A DNA stretch of 63,580 bases. Origin: an uncultured Opitutia bacterium. GTDB lineage: Bacteria; Verrucomicrobiota; Verrucomicrobiia; Opitutales; Opitutaceae. The translations under genes were made by a program, and so were the position numbers. Shown here in pieces: positions 29,903 through 38,629 of the stretch. The stretch lies in contig CAIMAQ010000012.1 of assembly GCA_903839035.1 (NCBI GenBank), positions 1 through 63,580 of the forward strand. Reading direction: 5' to 3'. Each line of letters begins with the position of its first letter. Position 1 is the first letter of the stretch. The notes under the pieces were generated by a model. It did not search any database. It had not been told where the DNA came from and saw only the letters and a list, made by a program, of their open reading frames with translations.

Positions 29903-30136
29903 TTACGACTTCGGCTCAGCCGCAGGCGTCGCCTCGCTGGCCTTCTTCTTGTGGTGCTTCTTGTGATGCTTTTTACCGGTCGCAGGCGCCGAGCCTTGCG
30001 GGGCATTGGCTGCGGCCGGGGCGGCTTCGGCCGGGGCCGGAGTCAGAGCCGGCAGTGTGACCGTGGCGTCTTCCGCCAGCAGGGCCGTCACGCCACAACC
30101 AAGGAGGACGGAGGAAAGGATGAGTAATTTTTTCAT
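29903..30136 (-). CDS. small secreted Lys/His-rich protein
   Basis: A 77-residue protein. Residues 1-22 form a signal peptide (KKLLILSSVLLGCGVTALLA), with cleavage expected near AEDA. The mature peptide is Ala/Pro-rich, with a basic cluster KKHHKKHHKKK near its C-terminal end that could bind metal or nucleic acid or anionic envelope polymers. There is no known domain. It sits between the converging ends of glnS and the 3' end of gltX. The true start is the ATG at 30136, since the longer frame runs into the gltX 3' end. Confidence 0.65.
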   Translation of the reverse strand: MKKLLILSSVLLGCGVTALLAEDATVTLPALTPAPAEAAPAAANAPQGSAPATGKKHHKKHHKKKASEATPAAEPKS

Positions 30137-30192
30137 GCGGAGGCTGTGACGCAGTCGCCGCGGGGAAGTTACGCGCCATTCCCAAAAGGGAA

Positions 30193-31581
30193 TCACGCCG
30201 AGGCCAGGAACCGCTCCAGCCGTTTCAGGACGCGCTCCCGGGTCAAGATCCGGAAGAGGCCGGTGATGCTCGGGCCGACGTTGGTCCCGGAGACGGCCAG
30301 CCGGGCCACGCTCTGGTAATCGCCAAAGCCGAGGCCGTTCCTGGCGGCTAGCGCCTTGATTCCCTCCTCGATGGCGGTGTCACTCGTGAAATCAAAGCCC
30401 GGCAGCACCGCGATCAGCTCATTCAGCCGGGCCTTCGGATCGCCCTTGGCCATGACCTTCTCCTTCACCTTGGCGTCGGTCGCGTAGTCCTCCGTGAAGA
30501 GATACGCCGTGTAGCCCGGCAGTTCCTCGAGCCCCTTGATCTTCGGCTGGCAGAGCAGCAACACAGCGCGGAAATAATCGGGCTCGGCCAGCAAGGCCGG
30601 CGCCCCGGCGGGCTGGCTCTCGAAGTAACTGCGCGCCAGCCTCACAAACCGGTCCGCCGGCTGCTCCAGCAGGTAAACCATGTTCATGTGCGCGAGCTTC
30701 TTGTCATCGAAGCGGGCGTTGCTCTGGTTCACGCCGGGCAGGTCGAACAGCCGGATGATCTCCGCGATCGGCATTTTTTCACGGTCATCGCCCGGATTCC
30801 AGCCCAGCAGCGTAAGGAAATTCACCAGCGCCTCCGGCAGGTAGCCGCGCTTCTGGTACTCCTCGATCAGCGCCCCTTGGTCGCGCTTCGACATCTTGCC
30901 CGGTCCAGCCTGCTTCAGGATGAGCGGGATGTGCGCGAACTGCGGCACCGGCGCACCGAACGCCTTGAACAGCTCCACGTGCTTGCTGGTGTTCGAGAGG
31001 TGGTCCTCCCCGCGGATGACGTGGGTGATCTGCATCGCGATGTCGTCCACCACGTTTACGAAATGGAACACCGGGTTGCCGTCCGAGCGCACGATGACGA
31101 AATCCTCGTCCTCCAGCCGCTCCACGCGGCCGCGGATCAGGTCATCAATGACCGTCGGCGCCACCTTGACCTTCGTCACGGTCTTCTTGCGGTGATCATC
31201 GAACACCTCCGAGCGGTCGCCCAGCAGCTTGAAGTAAACCGCCCCGTCCTTCTCGTACGTGCGGCCCGCAGCCTTCAGTTTCTCCAGGTACTGCCGGTAA
31301 ATGTCCGCGCGCTCACTCTGCAGGTACGGGCCAAAACTGCCGCCGCCGCAGGATCCGACTTTCGGGCCCTCGTCCCAGTTCAGCCCCAGCCAGGTCAGCG
31401 CATCGTAGATGACGTTGTAGAACTGCGCGCTGTTGCGCTCCTTGTCCGTGTCCTCGATGCGCAGGATGAACACCCCGCCCGTGTGCCGCGCATACAGCCA
31501 GTTGAACAGTGCCGTACGGGCGCTGCCGATGTGGAAAAACCCCGTCGGACTGGGGGCAAAACGGACGCGGACTTGGGACAT
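30193..31581 (-). CDS. gltX: glutamyl-tRNA synthetase
   Basis: A 462-residue class I synthetase. Signatures: [20 protein letters not shown] with the HIGH-equivalent [26 protein letters not shown] and the KMSKS loop [10 protein letters not shown]. The C-terminal anticodon domain is complete. It charges tRNA-Glu and also feeds tetrapyrrole synthesis. Start chosen is the ATG at 31581 ([11 protein letters not shown]); longer in-frame sequence overlaps the divergent peptidase gene. Separation from that gene is only about 20-60 bp, so the promoters must be compact or overlapping. Confidence 0.96.
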   Translation of the reverse strand: MSQVRVRFAPSPTGFFHIGSARTALFNWLYARHTGGVFILRIEDTDKERNSAQFYNVIYDALTWLGLNWDEGPKVGSCGGGSFGPYLQSERADIYRQYLEKLKAAGRTYEKDGAVYFKLLGDRSEVFDDHRKKTVTKVKVAPTVIDDLIRGRVERLEDEDFVIVRSDGNPVFHFVNVVDDIAMQITHVIRGEDHLSNTSKHVELFKAFGAPVPQFAHIPLILKQAGPGKMSKRDQGALIEEYQKRGYLPEALVNFLTLLGWNPGDDREKMPIAEIIRLFDLPGVNQSNARFDDKKLAHMNMVYLLEQPADRFVRLARSYFESQPAGAPALLAEPDYFRAVLLLCQPKIKGLEELPGYTAYLFTEDYATDAKVKEKVMAKGDPKARLNELIAVLPGFDFTSDTAIEEGIKALAARNGLGFGDYQSVARLAVSGTNVGPSITGLFRILTRERVLKRLERFLASA

Positions 31582-31603
31582 GGCTGGGTGATCAGATTGT
31601 GGC

Positions 31604-32434
31604 TTGAGCTTCGGGAAAACGGCCAGCAAGAACCACGGCGTGTCTCCTGTCAAAGCCGCTCCCCTCGACCCCGCCGCCGTCGCCGCCCGCTTCATCGCCT
31701 CGGCCCCGGCCGCCGGCTTCCACGTCGAGCAGATGGGCAAAACGGCGTCGGGCCCGCTGATCGCCCTCACGAAGCGCACCCCCGGTCCCCGTCCGCGGAT
31801 CTATCTCTCCGCCGGCATCCATGGCGACGAGCCCGCCCCGCCGCTGGCCCTGCTTGAGATGCTCGAGGCCGGCCGCTTTGACTCCCGTGCCAACTGGTTC
31901 CTCTGTCCGCTGCTCAACCCCAACGGGCTGGCGCGCGGGCAACGAGAGAACGCCGACGGCCTCGACCTCAATCGCGATTACAAGGACCTCCGGTCCGCCG
32001 AGTCGCTCGCCCATGTCGCGTGGCTCCAGCGCCAGCCCAATTTTATCGTCACACTGTCCGTCCACGAGGACTGGGAATCCACCGGCTATTATCTCTACGA
32101 GTTGAACCCCGGCCAGCGGCCCAGTCTGGCGGAGCCCATGATCGCCGCCGTCACCGCCGTCTGCCCCATCGACCACAGTCCGCTCATTGACGGCCGTGAG
32201 TCCAAAGGCGGCATTCTCCGGCCCGTGAGTGATCCGCTGCTGCGGGAGAATTGGCCCGAGCCCATTTACCTGCGGGCGCATCATACTTCCCAGTCCTACA
32301 CGCTTGAGTCACCCTCGGCTTTTCCGCTGGCGCAGCGCATCGCCGCCCACCGGGTGGCACTCGAAACCGCGATCACCCTGACAGCCCGCGACTGGTGCAA
32401 AACACCCGCAAATCCTCCGGCAGCGGAGTCGTAA
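31604..32434 (+). CDS. M14-type zinc carboxypeptidase family protein
   Basis: A roughly 264-276-residue carboxypeptidase-fold protein. Zinc ligands are H and E in [11 protein letters not shown] and the downstream H in SVHEDWES; the substrate Arg/Asn region reads [12 protein letters not shown], and the catalytic Glu is in SYTLESPS. The closest functional types are murein-peptide amidase MpaA-like or succinylglutamate desuccinylase-like hydrolases. No signal peptide, so cytoplasmic recycling of peptides is plausible. The frame has no ATG: TTG at 31604 or GTG at 31640 ([10 protein letters not shown]) can start it. The 3' end overlaps the converging pseudouridine synthase gene by 62 bp. Confidence 0.8.
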   Translation: MSFGKTASKNHGVSPVKAAPLDPAAVAARFIASAPAAGFHVEQMGKTASGPLIALTKRTPGPRPRIYLSAGIHGDEPAPPLALLEMLEAGRFDSRANWFLCPLLNPNGLARGQRENADGLDLNRDYKDLRSAESLAHVAWLQRQPNFIVTLSVHEDWESTGYYLYELNPGQRPSLAEPMIAAVTAVCPIDHSPLIDGRESKGGILRPVSDPLLRENWPEPIYLRAHHTSQSYTLESPSAFPLAQRIAAHRVALETAITLTARDWCKTPANPPAAES

Positions 32435-33194
32435 ACACATACTCCAAGCCCGCCGGCCGCAGGTCGATCTCCGCGCAGTGCAGCGCCTGCCGCGGCAACA
32501 GCAACTTCGCCGCCAGCGACTCGGTCCAGCCGTGATCGATGAACTCCAGGTAGCAGCGCGCGTCCGGCCCGTAGATCTTGTCGCCCACAATGGCATGCCC
32601 GAGCCACAGCGCATGCGCCCGGATCTGGTGCTTGCGGCCGGTTTCCGTCACGACACGTACGAGGGTGAATCCGCCGCCCGCCGCGACCGGGGTGAAATGG
32701 GTCACCGCCGTCTGGCCGTCCGCGCGCACGGCTGACTTGATGAACACCGGGCTCGCCGTGTCGTCGCCCAAGGGCTGGTTCACCGTGACCGGACCCGCGA
32801 GTTCGCCCGTGAGAATCGCCTGATAAGCCTTCCCCACCTTGCGGTCCTGCATCGCCGTCTGCAGCCGACTGGCCATTTTTGCGTCCTTCGCGAGGACAAC
32901 CACCCCGCTGGTTTCGCGATCCAGCCGGAACACGAGGTGCATCACCGGCAACTGCGTGTACTCGCGCGCAGCCCCGACCAGGCTCGACCACGGGCCCGCC
33001 TTCGATGGATGGCAGACCGCATCGCCGGGCTTCGCCACGACCAGCAGCCGGGCATCCTCGTAGAGGATCCAACTCCGCACTTCCTCGAGGGTGAACAACC
33101 GCACCGGCCCCTGCTTCAGCCGGCGCGGCCAGGCACAGGCGCGCGAGGAGTTGGCAAAAAAATCCTCCGGCGCCGCCGGGGGCTCCGCACTCAT
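32373..33194 (-). CDS. RluA-family RNA pseudouridine synthase
   Basis: A 273-residue enzyme converting uridine to pseudouridine in rRNA or tRNA. The catalytic motif FRLDRETSGVVVLAKD carries D92, followed by KAYQAILTG, VRVVTETGRKHQIRAHA and the GHAIVGDKIYG segment, all canonical. No S4 domain precedes it, as in the TruC/RluA subtypes; which RNA site it modifies is not deducible. Its start overlaps the stop of the upstream SDR gene by 4 bp, indicating coupling. The last 20 codons lie antisense within the end of the peptidase gene. Confidence 0.9.
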   Translation of the reverse strand: MSAEPPAAPEDFFANSSRACAWPRRLKQGPVRLFTLEEVRSWILYEDARLLVVAKPGDAVCHPSKAGPWSSLVGAAREYTQLPVMHLVFRLDRETSGVVVLAKDAKMASRLQTAMQDRKVGKAYQAILTGELAGPVTVNQPLGDDTASPVFIKSAVRADGQTAVTHFTPVAAGGGFTLVRVVTETGRKHQIRAHALWLGHAIVGDKIYGPDARCYLEFIDHGWTESLAAKLLLPRQALHCAEIDLRPAGLEYVFTTPLPEDLRVFCTSRGLSG

Positions 33195-34009
33195 TTCCGC
33201 ACCTGCTTTACCTGGTACCTGCCCAACGCCTTGGCCGCGGCGCGCGCCATCAGCGGTTTCGGCAATTTCGCGGTGACAAACGTCATCGTCTTGTTCTTCC
33301 AGCCGTTGACGACCTGGCTCCGGCCCGCCGCCAGCGCCCGCAGCGAGCCCAGCACCACCTGCTCGCAGGTCATGCTCAGCGCAGGCGAAACGGAACCCGA
33401 CTGCAGCCCGGCGCGTTTGGAAAAATTCGTCGACGTGGGACCCGGGCAGACCGCCAGCGCGTTCACCCCGCTACCGCGCAACTCCGCGTTGAGCGCCAGG
33501 CTCCAGTGCAGCACGAAGGCCTTCGAGGCCCCGTACGTTGCCATGTACGGCGTGGGTTGAAACGCCGCGGTTGAGGCCACGTTGATGATCGCCCCGCCGC
33601 GCGCCTTCAGCAGCGGCAGGAGCCGGCCGGTGAGGTCCACGAGCCCGCGGATGTTCACGTCAATCAGCTCAAGCTGATGTTCCAGATTGGGTTCCGGAAA
33701 ACGCCCGTAGGCGCCGAAGCCGCTGTTATTGATGAGCAACACGCGCCCGGTCGGCGCCGCAGAGGCTAAAAACGCCTCGATCGCCCCGGCGGCGCGCGCC
33801 AAATCGGCCGGCCGCGACATATCACCGGGAAAATGGTTCAATTTTATGCCGCTAATTTTTATCCCCGGTTCACGCCTTGAGAGGTTGCAAAACTGCAGGC
33901 CGGGATTCAGTTTCGCCATCAGCTCAATGAATGATTTTCCAATACCGGAAGATCCCCCGGTCACGATGACGGTGGAAAAGGAAGAGAGCGCTTCGCTTAG
34001 CGAGGGCAC
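33191..34009 (-). CDS. SDR family oxidoreductase
   Basis: A 272-residue short-chain dehydrogenase of the YqjQ/DltE-like type. Cofactor motif TGGSSGIG (17-24), NNSGFGAYG in place of NNAG, catalytic Ser in INVASTAAF, YGASK, then PGPTSTNF. The C-terminal extension with basic residues (WKNKTMTFVTAKLPKPLM) could associate with membrane. No ATG is available: GTG at 34009 (PSLSEALSSF) is chosen, because a longer reading would overlap the divergent hpf gene. The 3' end is coupled to the RluA-type gene. Substrate unknown. Confidence 0.82.
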   Translation of the reverse strand: MPSLSEALSSFSTVIVTGGSSGIGKSFIELMAKLNPGLQFCNLSRREPGIKISGIKLNHFPGDMSRPADLARAAGAIEAFLASAAPTGRVLLINNSGFGAYGRFPEPNLEHQLELIDVNIRGLVDLTGRLLPLLKARGGAIINVASTAAFQPTPYMATYGASKAFVLHWSLALNAELRGSGVNALAVCPGPTSTNFSKRAGLQSGSVSPALSMTCEQVVLGSLRALAAGRSQVVNGWKNKTMTFVTAKLPKPLMARAAAKALGRYQVKQVRK

Positions 34010-34084
34010 GGGATTGAGCGGGACATTTTTGGTCCGGCCGGGTTTCCGGTCGGATTTGGTCCAACCCAGACATAACCCAGAAAT

Positions 34085-34459
34085 ATGAACAGCCAAAACA
34101 ACCAGGAACTGATCGTCTCCGGCATTCATCTCGAGCTGACCCCGTCGCTCAAGACTTTCGTGCGCGAAAAGGCGGACCGATTATTCCGACACGATGAGCG
34201 CATCGTGCGCATCCGCGTGGAACTCGAGTGCGACTCCAAGGAGGAGGTCGGCGCCCGGTTCAAGGCCAAGGGCCATATCGTTGTGCTCGGGCCTGACATC
34301 AACGCCTCCGTCGAGGCCGATGAATGCCACAAGGCCGTCGCCCTGCTGGTGGACAAACTCGACCGCATGCTCGAGAAGCGCCATCTGCTGCACAAGGTGA
34401 AGCGCAACCACCCCCACGCTGTGGAGTTCAACGGCGTCGACCTGCCCAAGGCCATTTAG
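34085..34459 (+). CDS. hpf: ribosome hibernation promoting factor / RaiA family
   Basis: A 124-residue protein of the short HPF/YfiA class that binds the decoding centre of idle ribosomes. Characteristic features: LIVSGIHLELTPSLKTFVREKADRL opening strand and helix, VRIRVELECDSKE, and the C-terminal helix AVALLVDKLDRMLEKRHLLHKVK. It lacks the dimerising C-terminal domain of long HPF. It is followed by a palindrome and a strong terminator (34549-34572), so it is monocistronic. It diverges from the SDR gene. Confidence 0.9.
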   Translation: MNSQNNQELIVSGIHLELTPSLKTFVREKADRLFRHDERIVRIRVELECDSKEEVGARFKAKGHIVVLGPDINASVEADECHKAVALLVDKLDRMLEKRHLLHKVKRNHPHAVEFNGVDLPKAI

Positions 34460-34465
34460 TCCGCG

Positions 34466-34543
34466 GTAGGGCGGGTCTTTGACCCGCCCAGGCTTGGCCA
34501 AAAGCCGCACCCTCGGAAAGAGCGGGTCGAAGCCCCGCCCTAC
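34466..34543. repeat. intergenic palindrome, TAGGGCGGG family copy 2
   Basis: The outer arms are GTAGGGCGGG near 34466 and CCCGCCCTAC ending about 34544, with internal stems GCGGGTCTTTGACCCGC on the left and GAGCGGGTC on the right. It starts 6 bp after the hpf stop. It resembles the elements at 2707 and 59080 in sequence and in its position directly downstream of a gene. Confidence 0.75.
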
Positions 34544-34548
34544 TTTGA

Positions 34549-34574
34549 AAACCCGCCCACCCGGCGGGTTTTCT
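34549..34574 (+). terminator. rho-independent terminator downstream of hpf
   Basis: A perfect 10-bp stem AAAACCCGCC/GGCGGGTTTT with a four-base loop CACC, followed by C and further T. The flanking A-run and T-run make it potentially bidirectional. It separates hpf from the DUF5703 gene, whose ATG follows within 10 bp. Confidence 0.8.
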
Positions 34575-34581
34575 TGCGTCT

Positions 34582-36801
34582 ATGGGGCGCGCCACTGAAA
34601 TTCATTCCGTGATTGGCGACGTCATCTGGTCCACCCCTGGCCAAAGCTCGGCCGACTCCCTGCCCCTCGGCAACGGCAACCTCGCCGCCAACGTCTGGAC
34701 CGAGCCCAACGGCGACATCGTCCTCTATCTGGCGAAGAATGACGCATGGGATCATCTCGGCCGCCTGATCAAGCTCGGCCGGATCCGGCTGCGGCTCACC
34801 CCCGCGCTGACCGCCGCCGGCGGGGACTTTGCGCAGAAGCTTTCGCTGGCCGACGCCTCGGTCGTGATCACGAGCGGCGGCACGTCCGTGCGACTCTGGA
34901 TCGATGCCCACTGGCCCCGCCTGGTGATCGAGGTGAACCGCGCGACTTCCGGCGACATCGCCGCCAGCCTCGATCCCTGGCGCACGGCGCCGCGCGAGAT
35001 CGGAGAGAAGGAAGCCCATGCCGCCTGCGGCCTTGAGGGTGGTCAGGTCAAGCTGACCGCCCTGCCTGACCAGATCGTGCCCGGTGAGCCCCAGGCCGTC
35101 ATTTGGTATCAGCGCAACGAATCGTCCGTCTGGCCGCTGACGCTCGACCAGCAGGGTCTCGGCGAACTCAAGGCCAAGTCAACCGACCCGCTCCTGCACC
35201 GGACCTTTGGCGGCTGTCTCACCGGTGCCGGTTTCAAGAAAGCCGGCGAGAGTACCCTGGTGTCAGGCCCTGCCACCTCCGCCGTGCTCACCGTCACCGT
35301 GCATGCAGCCCAGACCGACTCCGTCACACTCTGGCTGGCGCAAATCCGCGCGGCCGCGGCGGCCGCGTCCGCGAGCTCTCCCGCCGAACTCTGGCGCGAT
35401 CACCAACACTGGTGGCAGGAGTTTTGGGCGCGCAGTTACATCCGCCCCGAGGCGCGCGCGCCCGACTGGAACCAGGCGGCGACCATCGCCGAGCAATCCG
35501 CGTGGCAGCGCTATCTCGTCGCGTGCTGCGGCCGTGGACTTTATCCGGTGAAATTCAACGGCGGCCTCTTCACGGCCGACTGGGGACTCAAGGACGAGGC
35601 CTTCGACGCCGACTACCGGCGCTGGGGCGGCGGCTATTGGTGGCAGAACACCCGCCTGATCTACTGGGCGCTGCTCGCGAACGGCGACTACGAGCTGGTG
35701 CGCCCGCTATTCCGCATGTACCGCGACATGCTTCCGCTCGCCGAGCACCGCACGCAGCAGTGGTATGGTCATGGCGGCGCGTTTTTTCCCGAGACGCTTT
35801 ATTTCTGGGGCACCCACCTGCCCTCGAATTATGGCTGGGACCGCGCGGGCAAGGCGCCGCGGGACATCGAGAACCAGTACATCCGTTATTATTGGAACAG
35901 CGGCCTGGAACTCGTCGCCCTCCTGCTGGAGACGTTTGACCACACCGCGGACACCGCCCTGCTCGACGAAGAATTGCTGCCCATCGCCCGAGCCGTGATG
36001 AATTTCTGCGGCCTGCATTATGCCAACGACGCCGGCGGCAAGCTCCGCTTCACGCCAGCGCAGGCCCTCGAGACCTGGTGGCAGGCGGAAAACCCGATGC
36101 CGGAGATCGCCGCGCTGCACTTTATGCTGCCCCGCCTGCTGGCGCTGCCGGTCAGCCACCTCACTCCCGCCGATCACGAGAACTGGCGCGCCCTCGCCGC
36201 GCGGCTGCCCGCGCTGCCCACCGGTACCGTGGACGGCCGCAAACTGCTGCGCTCCGCGGAAAAACACGAGGACGTCCCCAACAACTCGGAAAACCCGGAG
36301 CTCTATGCCGTGTTCCCGTACAAGCTTTATGGCCTTGGCCGGCCGGAGCTCGACGTCGCACAGTGGACGTTTGCGCGGCGCCTGTTTCCCGACACGGGCG
36401 GCTGGCGGCAGGATGCGGTGCACGCGGCGTTGCTCGGGCTCACGGAGGCGGCGGCATTTTACGTCAGCAAAAACTACAACGACCGCACCGGTTACCCAGC
36501 GACGTTTAAGGGCTTCTGGGGGCCGAACTACGACTGGGTGCCGGACTTCGACCATGGCAGTGTCAGCCAGCTGGCCCTGCAGACCATGCTCGTGCAGACA
36601 GTCGGCGAAAAGATCCTGCTCTTCCCCGCCTGGCCGGCCGACCGCTGGAATGTGACCTTCAAGCTGCACGTCACCGGCCAGACCATCGTCGAGGGTGAGC
36701 TCAAGGGCGGCCAGCTCGCCCACCTGACCGTCACCCCCGAATCCCGCCGCAAGGATGTCGTCGTACTGCTCAACGCGAACAGGGCGGCGCTGGCTGGTTG
36801 A
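34582..36801 (+). CDS. DUF5703/GH95-like glycoside hydrolase
   Basis: A 739-residue protein. The N-terminal beta-domain (IGDVIWSTPGQSSADSLPLG, then NGNLAANVW and LAKNDAWD) is typical of DUF5703. It is joined to an alpha/alpha-barrel resembling family 95/65 glycosidases (WQRYLVACCGRGLYPVKFNG, WWQNTRLIYW, and ENPMPEIAALHFMLPRLLAL). A C-terminal beta-sandwich follows (WPADRWNVTFKLH). It lacks a signal peptide, so it would act on imported sugars. Sugar specificity and catalytic acids cannot be fixed by eye. Its neighbour downstream is an MFS transporter about 190 bp away. Confidence 0.75.
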   Translation: MGRATEIHSVIGDVIWSTPGQSSADSLPLGNGNLAANVWTEPNGDIVLYLAKNDAWDHLGRLIKLGRIRLRLTPALTAAGGDFAQKLSLADASVVITSGGTSVRLWIDAHWPRLVIEVNRATSGDIAASLDPWRTAPREIGEKEAHAACGLEGGQVKLTALPDQIVPGEPQAVIWYQRNESSVWPLTLDQQGLGELKAKSTDPLLHRTFGGCLTGAGFKKAGESTLVSGPATSAVLTVTVHAAQTDSVTLWLAQIRAAAAAASASSPAELWRDHQHWWQEFWARSYIRPEARAPDWNQAATIAEQSAWQRYLVACCGRGLYPVKFNGGLFTADWGLKDEAFDADYRRWGGGYWWQNTRLIYWALLANGDYELVRPLFRMYRDMLPLAEHRTQQWYGHGGAFFPETLYFWGTHLPSNYGWDRAGKAPRDIENQYIRYYWNSGLELVALLLETFDHTADTALLDEELLPIARAVMNFCGLHYANDAGGKLRFTPAQALETWWQAENPMPEIAALHFMLPRLLALPVSHLTPADHENWRALAARLPALPTGTVDGRKLLRSAEKHEDVPNNSENPELYAVFPYKLYGLGRPELDVAQWTFARRLFPDTGGWRQDAVHAALLGLTEAAAFYVSKNYNDRTGYPATFKGFWGPNYDWVPDFDHGSVSQLALQTMLVQTVGEKILLFPAWPADRWNVTFKLHVTGQTIVEGELKGGQLAHLTVTPESRRKDVVVLLNANRAALAG

Positions 36802-36815
36802 GCAAGCCAAAGGCC

Positions 36816-36899
36816 GGTTAGCCGCAAAGGGCCGCAAAGCGGCGCAAGTAACCAATTCGCCAGATGGCATGGGCCTATTGCGCCTCGTTGCGGCTAACC
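36816..36899. repeat. intergenic palindrome GGTTAGCCGCAA...TTGCGGCTAACC
   Basis: Arms 36816-36827 and 36888-36899 are perfect 12-bp inverses, with a second nested pair GCGCAA/TTGCGC at about 36843-36848 and 36878-36883. The repeated GCCGCAAAG on the left arm resembles the CGCGAAGGACGCGAAG element at 13309. It lies between the DUF5703 gene and the Fsr-like transporter. Confidence 0.75.
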
Positions 36900-36994
36900 G
36901 AATGGCCCATCAGCGAGGCCGCATCCCGCTCCAAACTGCGCTTCTTTTACCATCCAGCGTTGCCAGTGGCGCGGGGATAGCTACCAAGCTGGTC

Positions 36995-38221
36995 ATGGCC
37001 AGTGCCGAAACCGCCGTTCCGGGGAATCCCAGCGCAACCGAGCAGACCGTTCTCAAGGTCCTGCTCGCGATGAGCTTTTCCCATCTGCTCAACGACACGA
37101 TCCAGTCGCTGCTGCCCGCGATTTATCCGCTGCTGCAGCGCGAATACCAGCTCACCTTTACCCAGGTCGGCCTGATCACGCTCTGCTTCCAGGTCACGGC
37201 CTCGCTGCTACAGCCCGTCGTGGGCTTTTACACCGATCGCAAACCCAAGCCTTACTCGCTCGCCGTGGGCATGGGCATCACGCTCTGCGGCCTGGTCCTG
37301 CTGTCGCGTGTGACCAGTTATCCGTTGATCCTCGTGTCAGCGGCGATGGTCGGCATGGGCTCGTCCATTTTCCATCCCGAGGCCTCGCGCATCGCGCACA
37401 TGGCGGCCGGCGGACGCCACGGGTTCGCCCAATCCCTCTTCCAGGTCGGCGGCAACCTGGGCTCTTCGCTCGGGCCGCTCGCTGGCCTGATCATCGTCGC
37501 CCATGGCCAGACCTCGATCATCTGGTTCGGCGGGATCGCGGCGCTGGGCATCTACATTCTCTACCGGGTCGGTGGCTGGTATCAGCGCAACCTCGCCCAC
37601 CACCTCGCCCGGTCCAAGGCCCGCCAGCTCGCCGCGGCCAGCCGCGTGCCGCGCCGGACGGTTATCTTCTCCATCGTCATCCTGCTCGTGCTGATCTTCT
37701 CGAAGTACGTCTATCTCGTCAGCCTGACCAACTACTACACGTTCTACCTGATCCATCATTTTCACCTCTCGATCCAGGAGTCCCAGGTGTACCTTTTCAT
37801 TTTCCTTTTCTCCGTGGCCGCCGGGACCTTCTTCGGCGGGCCGCTCGGTGACCGTTTCGGGCGGAAATACGTCATCTGGTTCTCCATCCTCGGCGTGGCG
37901 CCGTTTTCCCTCGCGCTGCCGCATGTCGGCCTGGCGGCCACCGTGATCCTGAGCGTGTTTATCGGCGGCATCCTGTCCTCGGCATTCTCGGCCATCCTCG
38001 TCTACGCCCAGGAACTGATCCCCGGCAAGGTCGGCCTGATCGCCGGCCTGTTCTTCGGCTTTGCGTTCGGCATCAGTGGCGTGGCCTCGGCCGCGCTCGG
38101 CAAGCTCGCCGATCTCACCAGCATCGAGCATGTTTTCCTGGTCTGCGGCTTCCTGCCGCTGATCGGCGTGCTGACCGCGTTGCTGCCCAACGTGGAGCCG
38201 AGGTCCAAGGCTAAAGCCTGA
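36995..38221 (+). CDS. MFS transporter, fosmidomycin-resistance (Fsr)-like
   Basis: A 408-residue inner-membrane permease with about 12 hydrophobic segments. It starts with VLKVLLAMSFSHLLNDTIQS followed by LLPAIYPLLQREY, the signature beginning of the Fsr family, and has the loop GDRFGRKY between helices 8 and 9 plus GSSIFHPEASRIAH. Family members export drugs such as fosmidomycin; natural substrates are unclear. The ATG at 36995 is chosen, because 80 additional upstream codons consist of palindromic repeat sequence. No regulator is adjacent. Confidence 0.85.
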   Translation: MASAETAVPGNPSATEQTVLKVLLAMSFSHLLNDTIQSLLPAIYPLLQREYQLTFTQVGLITLCFQVTASLLQPVVGFYTDRKPKPYSLAVGMGITLCGLVLLSRVTSYPLILVSAAMVGMGSSIFHPEASRIAHMAAGGRHGFAQSLFQVGGNLGSSLGPLAGLIIVAHGQTSIIWFGGIAALGIYILYRVGGWYQRNLAHHLARSKARQLAAASRVPRRTVIFSIVILLVLIFSKYVYLVSLTNYYTFYLIHHFHLSIQESQVYLFIFLFSVAAGTFFGGPLGDRFGRKYVIWFSILGVAPFSLALPHVGLAATVILSVFIGGILSSAFSAILVYAQELIPGKVGLIAGLFFGFAFGISGVASAALGKLADLTSIEHVFLVCGFLPLIGVLTALLPNVEPRSKAKA

Positions 38222-38368
38222 GGGCCAATGCTTTGCACGAGGCGCGCCAAGAACAACCCGAAGGCCTGCCGGAGGGTTCCGCCGCTGGCATCGAGGTTGC
38301 TCGCGCTTCTGGAGAGCGCCTGTAAGCAGGCTGCCCAACCCGGACTTCCCGATTCCCGCGCATCAGGC

Positions 38369-38398
38369 AAAAAAAACGCCCGGCTTAAAGACCGGGCG
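38369..38398 (-). terminator. rho-independent terminator of tRNA-Arg
   Basis: Read on the minus strand, the stem CGCCCGG/CCGGGCG (38377-38383 with 38392-38398) has an eight-base loop and is followed by a run of eight T (the A-run 38369-38376). It lies 9 bp beyond the tRNA 3' end, in the right orientation for it. Confidence 0.85.
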
Positions 38399-38406
38399 CT
38401 TAAAGA

Positions 38407-38483
38407 TGGTGCGGCCATAGGGAGTCGAACCCCAAACCTCCAGATTCGTAGTCTGGCGCTCTATCCAGTTGAGCTATGGCCGC
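38407..38483 (-). tRNA. tRNA-Arg (anticodon ACG)
   Basis: The minus strand folds as a cloverleaf: acceptor GCGGCCA/TGGCCGC, D-arm with AGCTCAACTGGATAGAGC, anticodon stem CCAGA/TCTGG with loop CTACGAA (anticodon ACG), T-arm with GGTTCGACTCC, discriminator A and encoded CCA (38407-38409). ACG is normally deaminated to ICG by TadA to read CGU/CGC/CGA. A terminator follows. A divergent-free 146-bp space with another palindrome separates it from recJ. Confidence 0.96.
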
Positions 38484-38531
38484 GCGAGGTTGCGAAAAAG
38501 CAGGGATTGGCAGGTAAGAGCAAGAATAAGT

Positions 38532-38616
38532 TTTAAGGGGCAAGGTTTAAGCCCTGAGCCCGGATGTGACCCGGCTACCCGATTTCGTGCTTACCGCTTA
38601 AACCTTACCCCTTAAA
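38532..38616. repeat. intergenic palindrome TTTAAGGGGCAAGGTTTAAGC
   Basis: Arms 38532-38552 and 38596-38616 match inversely at 20 of 21 positions; a third partial inverted copy (ACCTTATCCCCTTA) follows at once. AT-richer than the other palindromes of the window. It lies between the 5' end of the tRNA and the 3' end of recJ, so it can serve as a recJ terminator-like stem while sitting in the tRNA upstream region. Confidence 0.75.
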
Positions 38617-38629
38617 CCTTATCCCCTTA

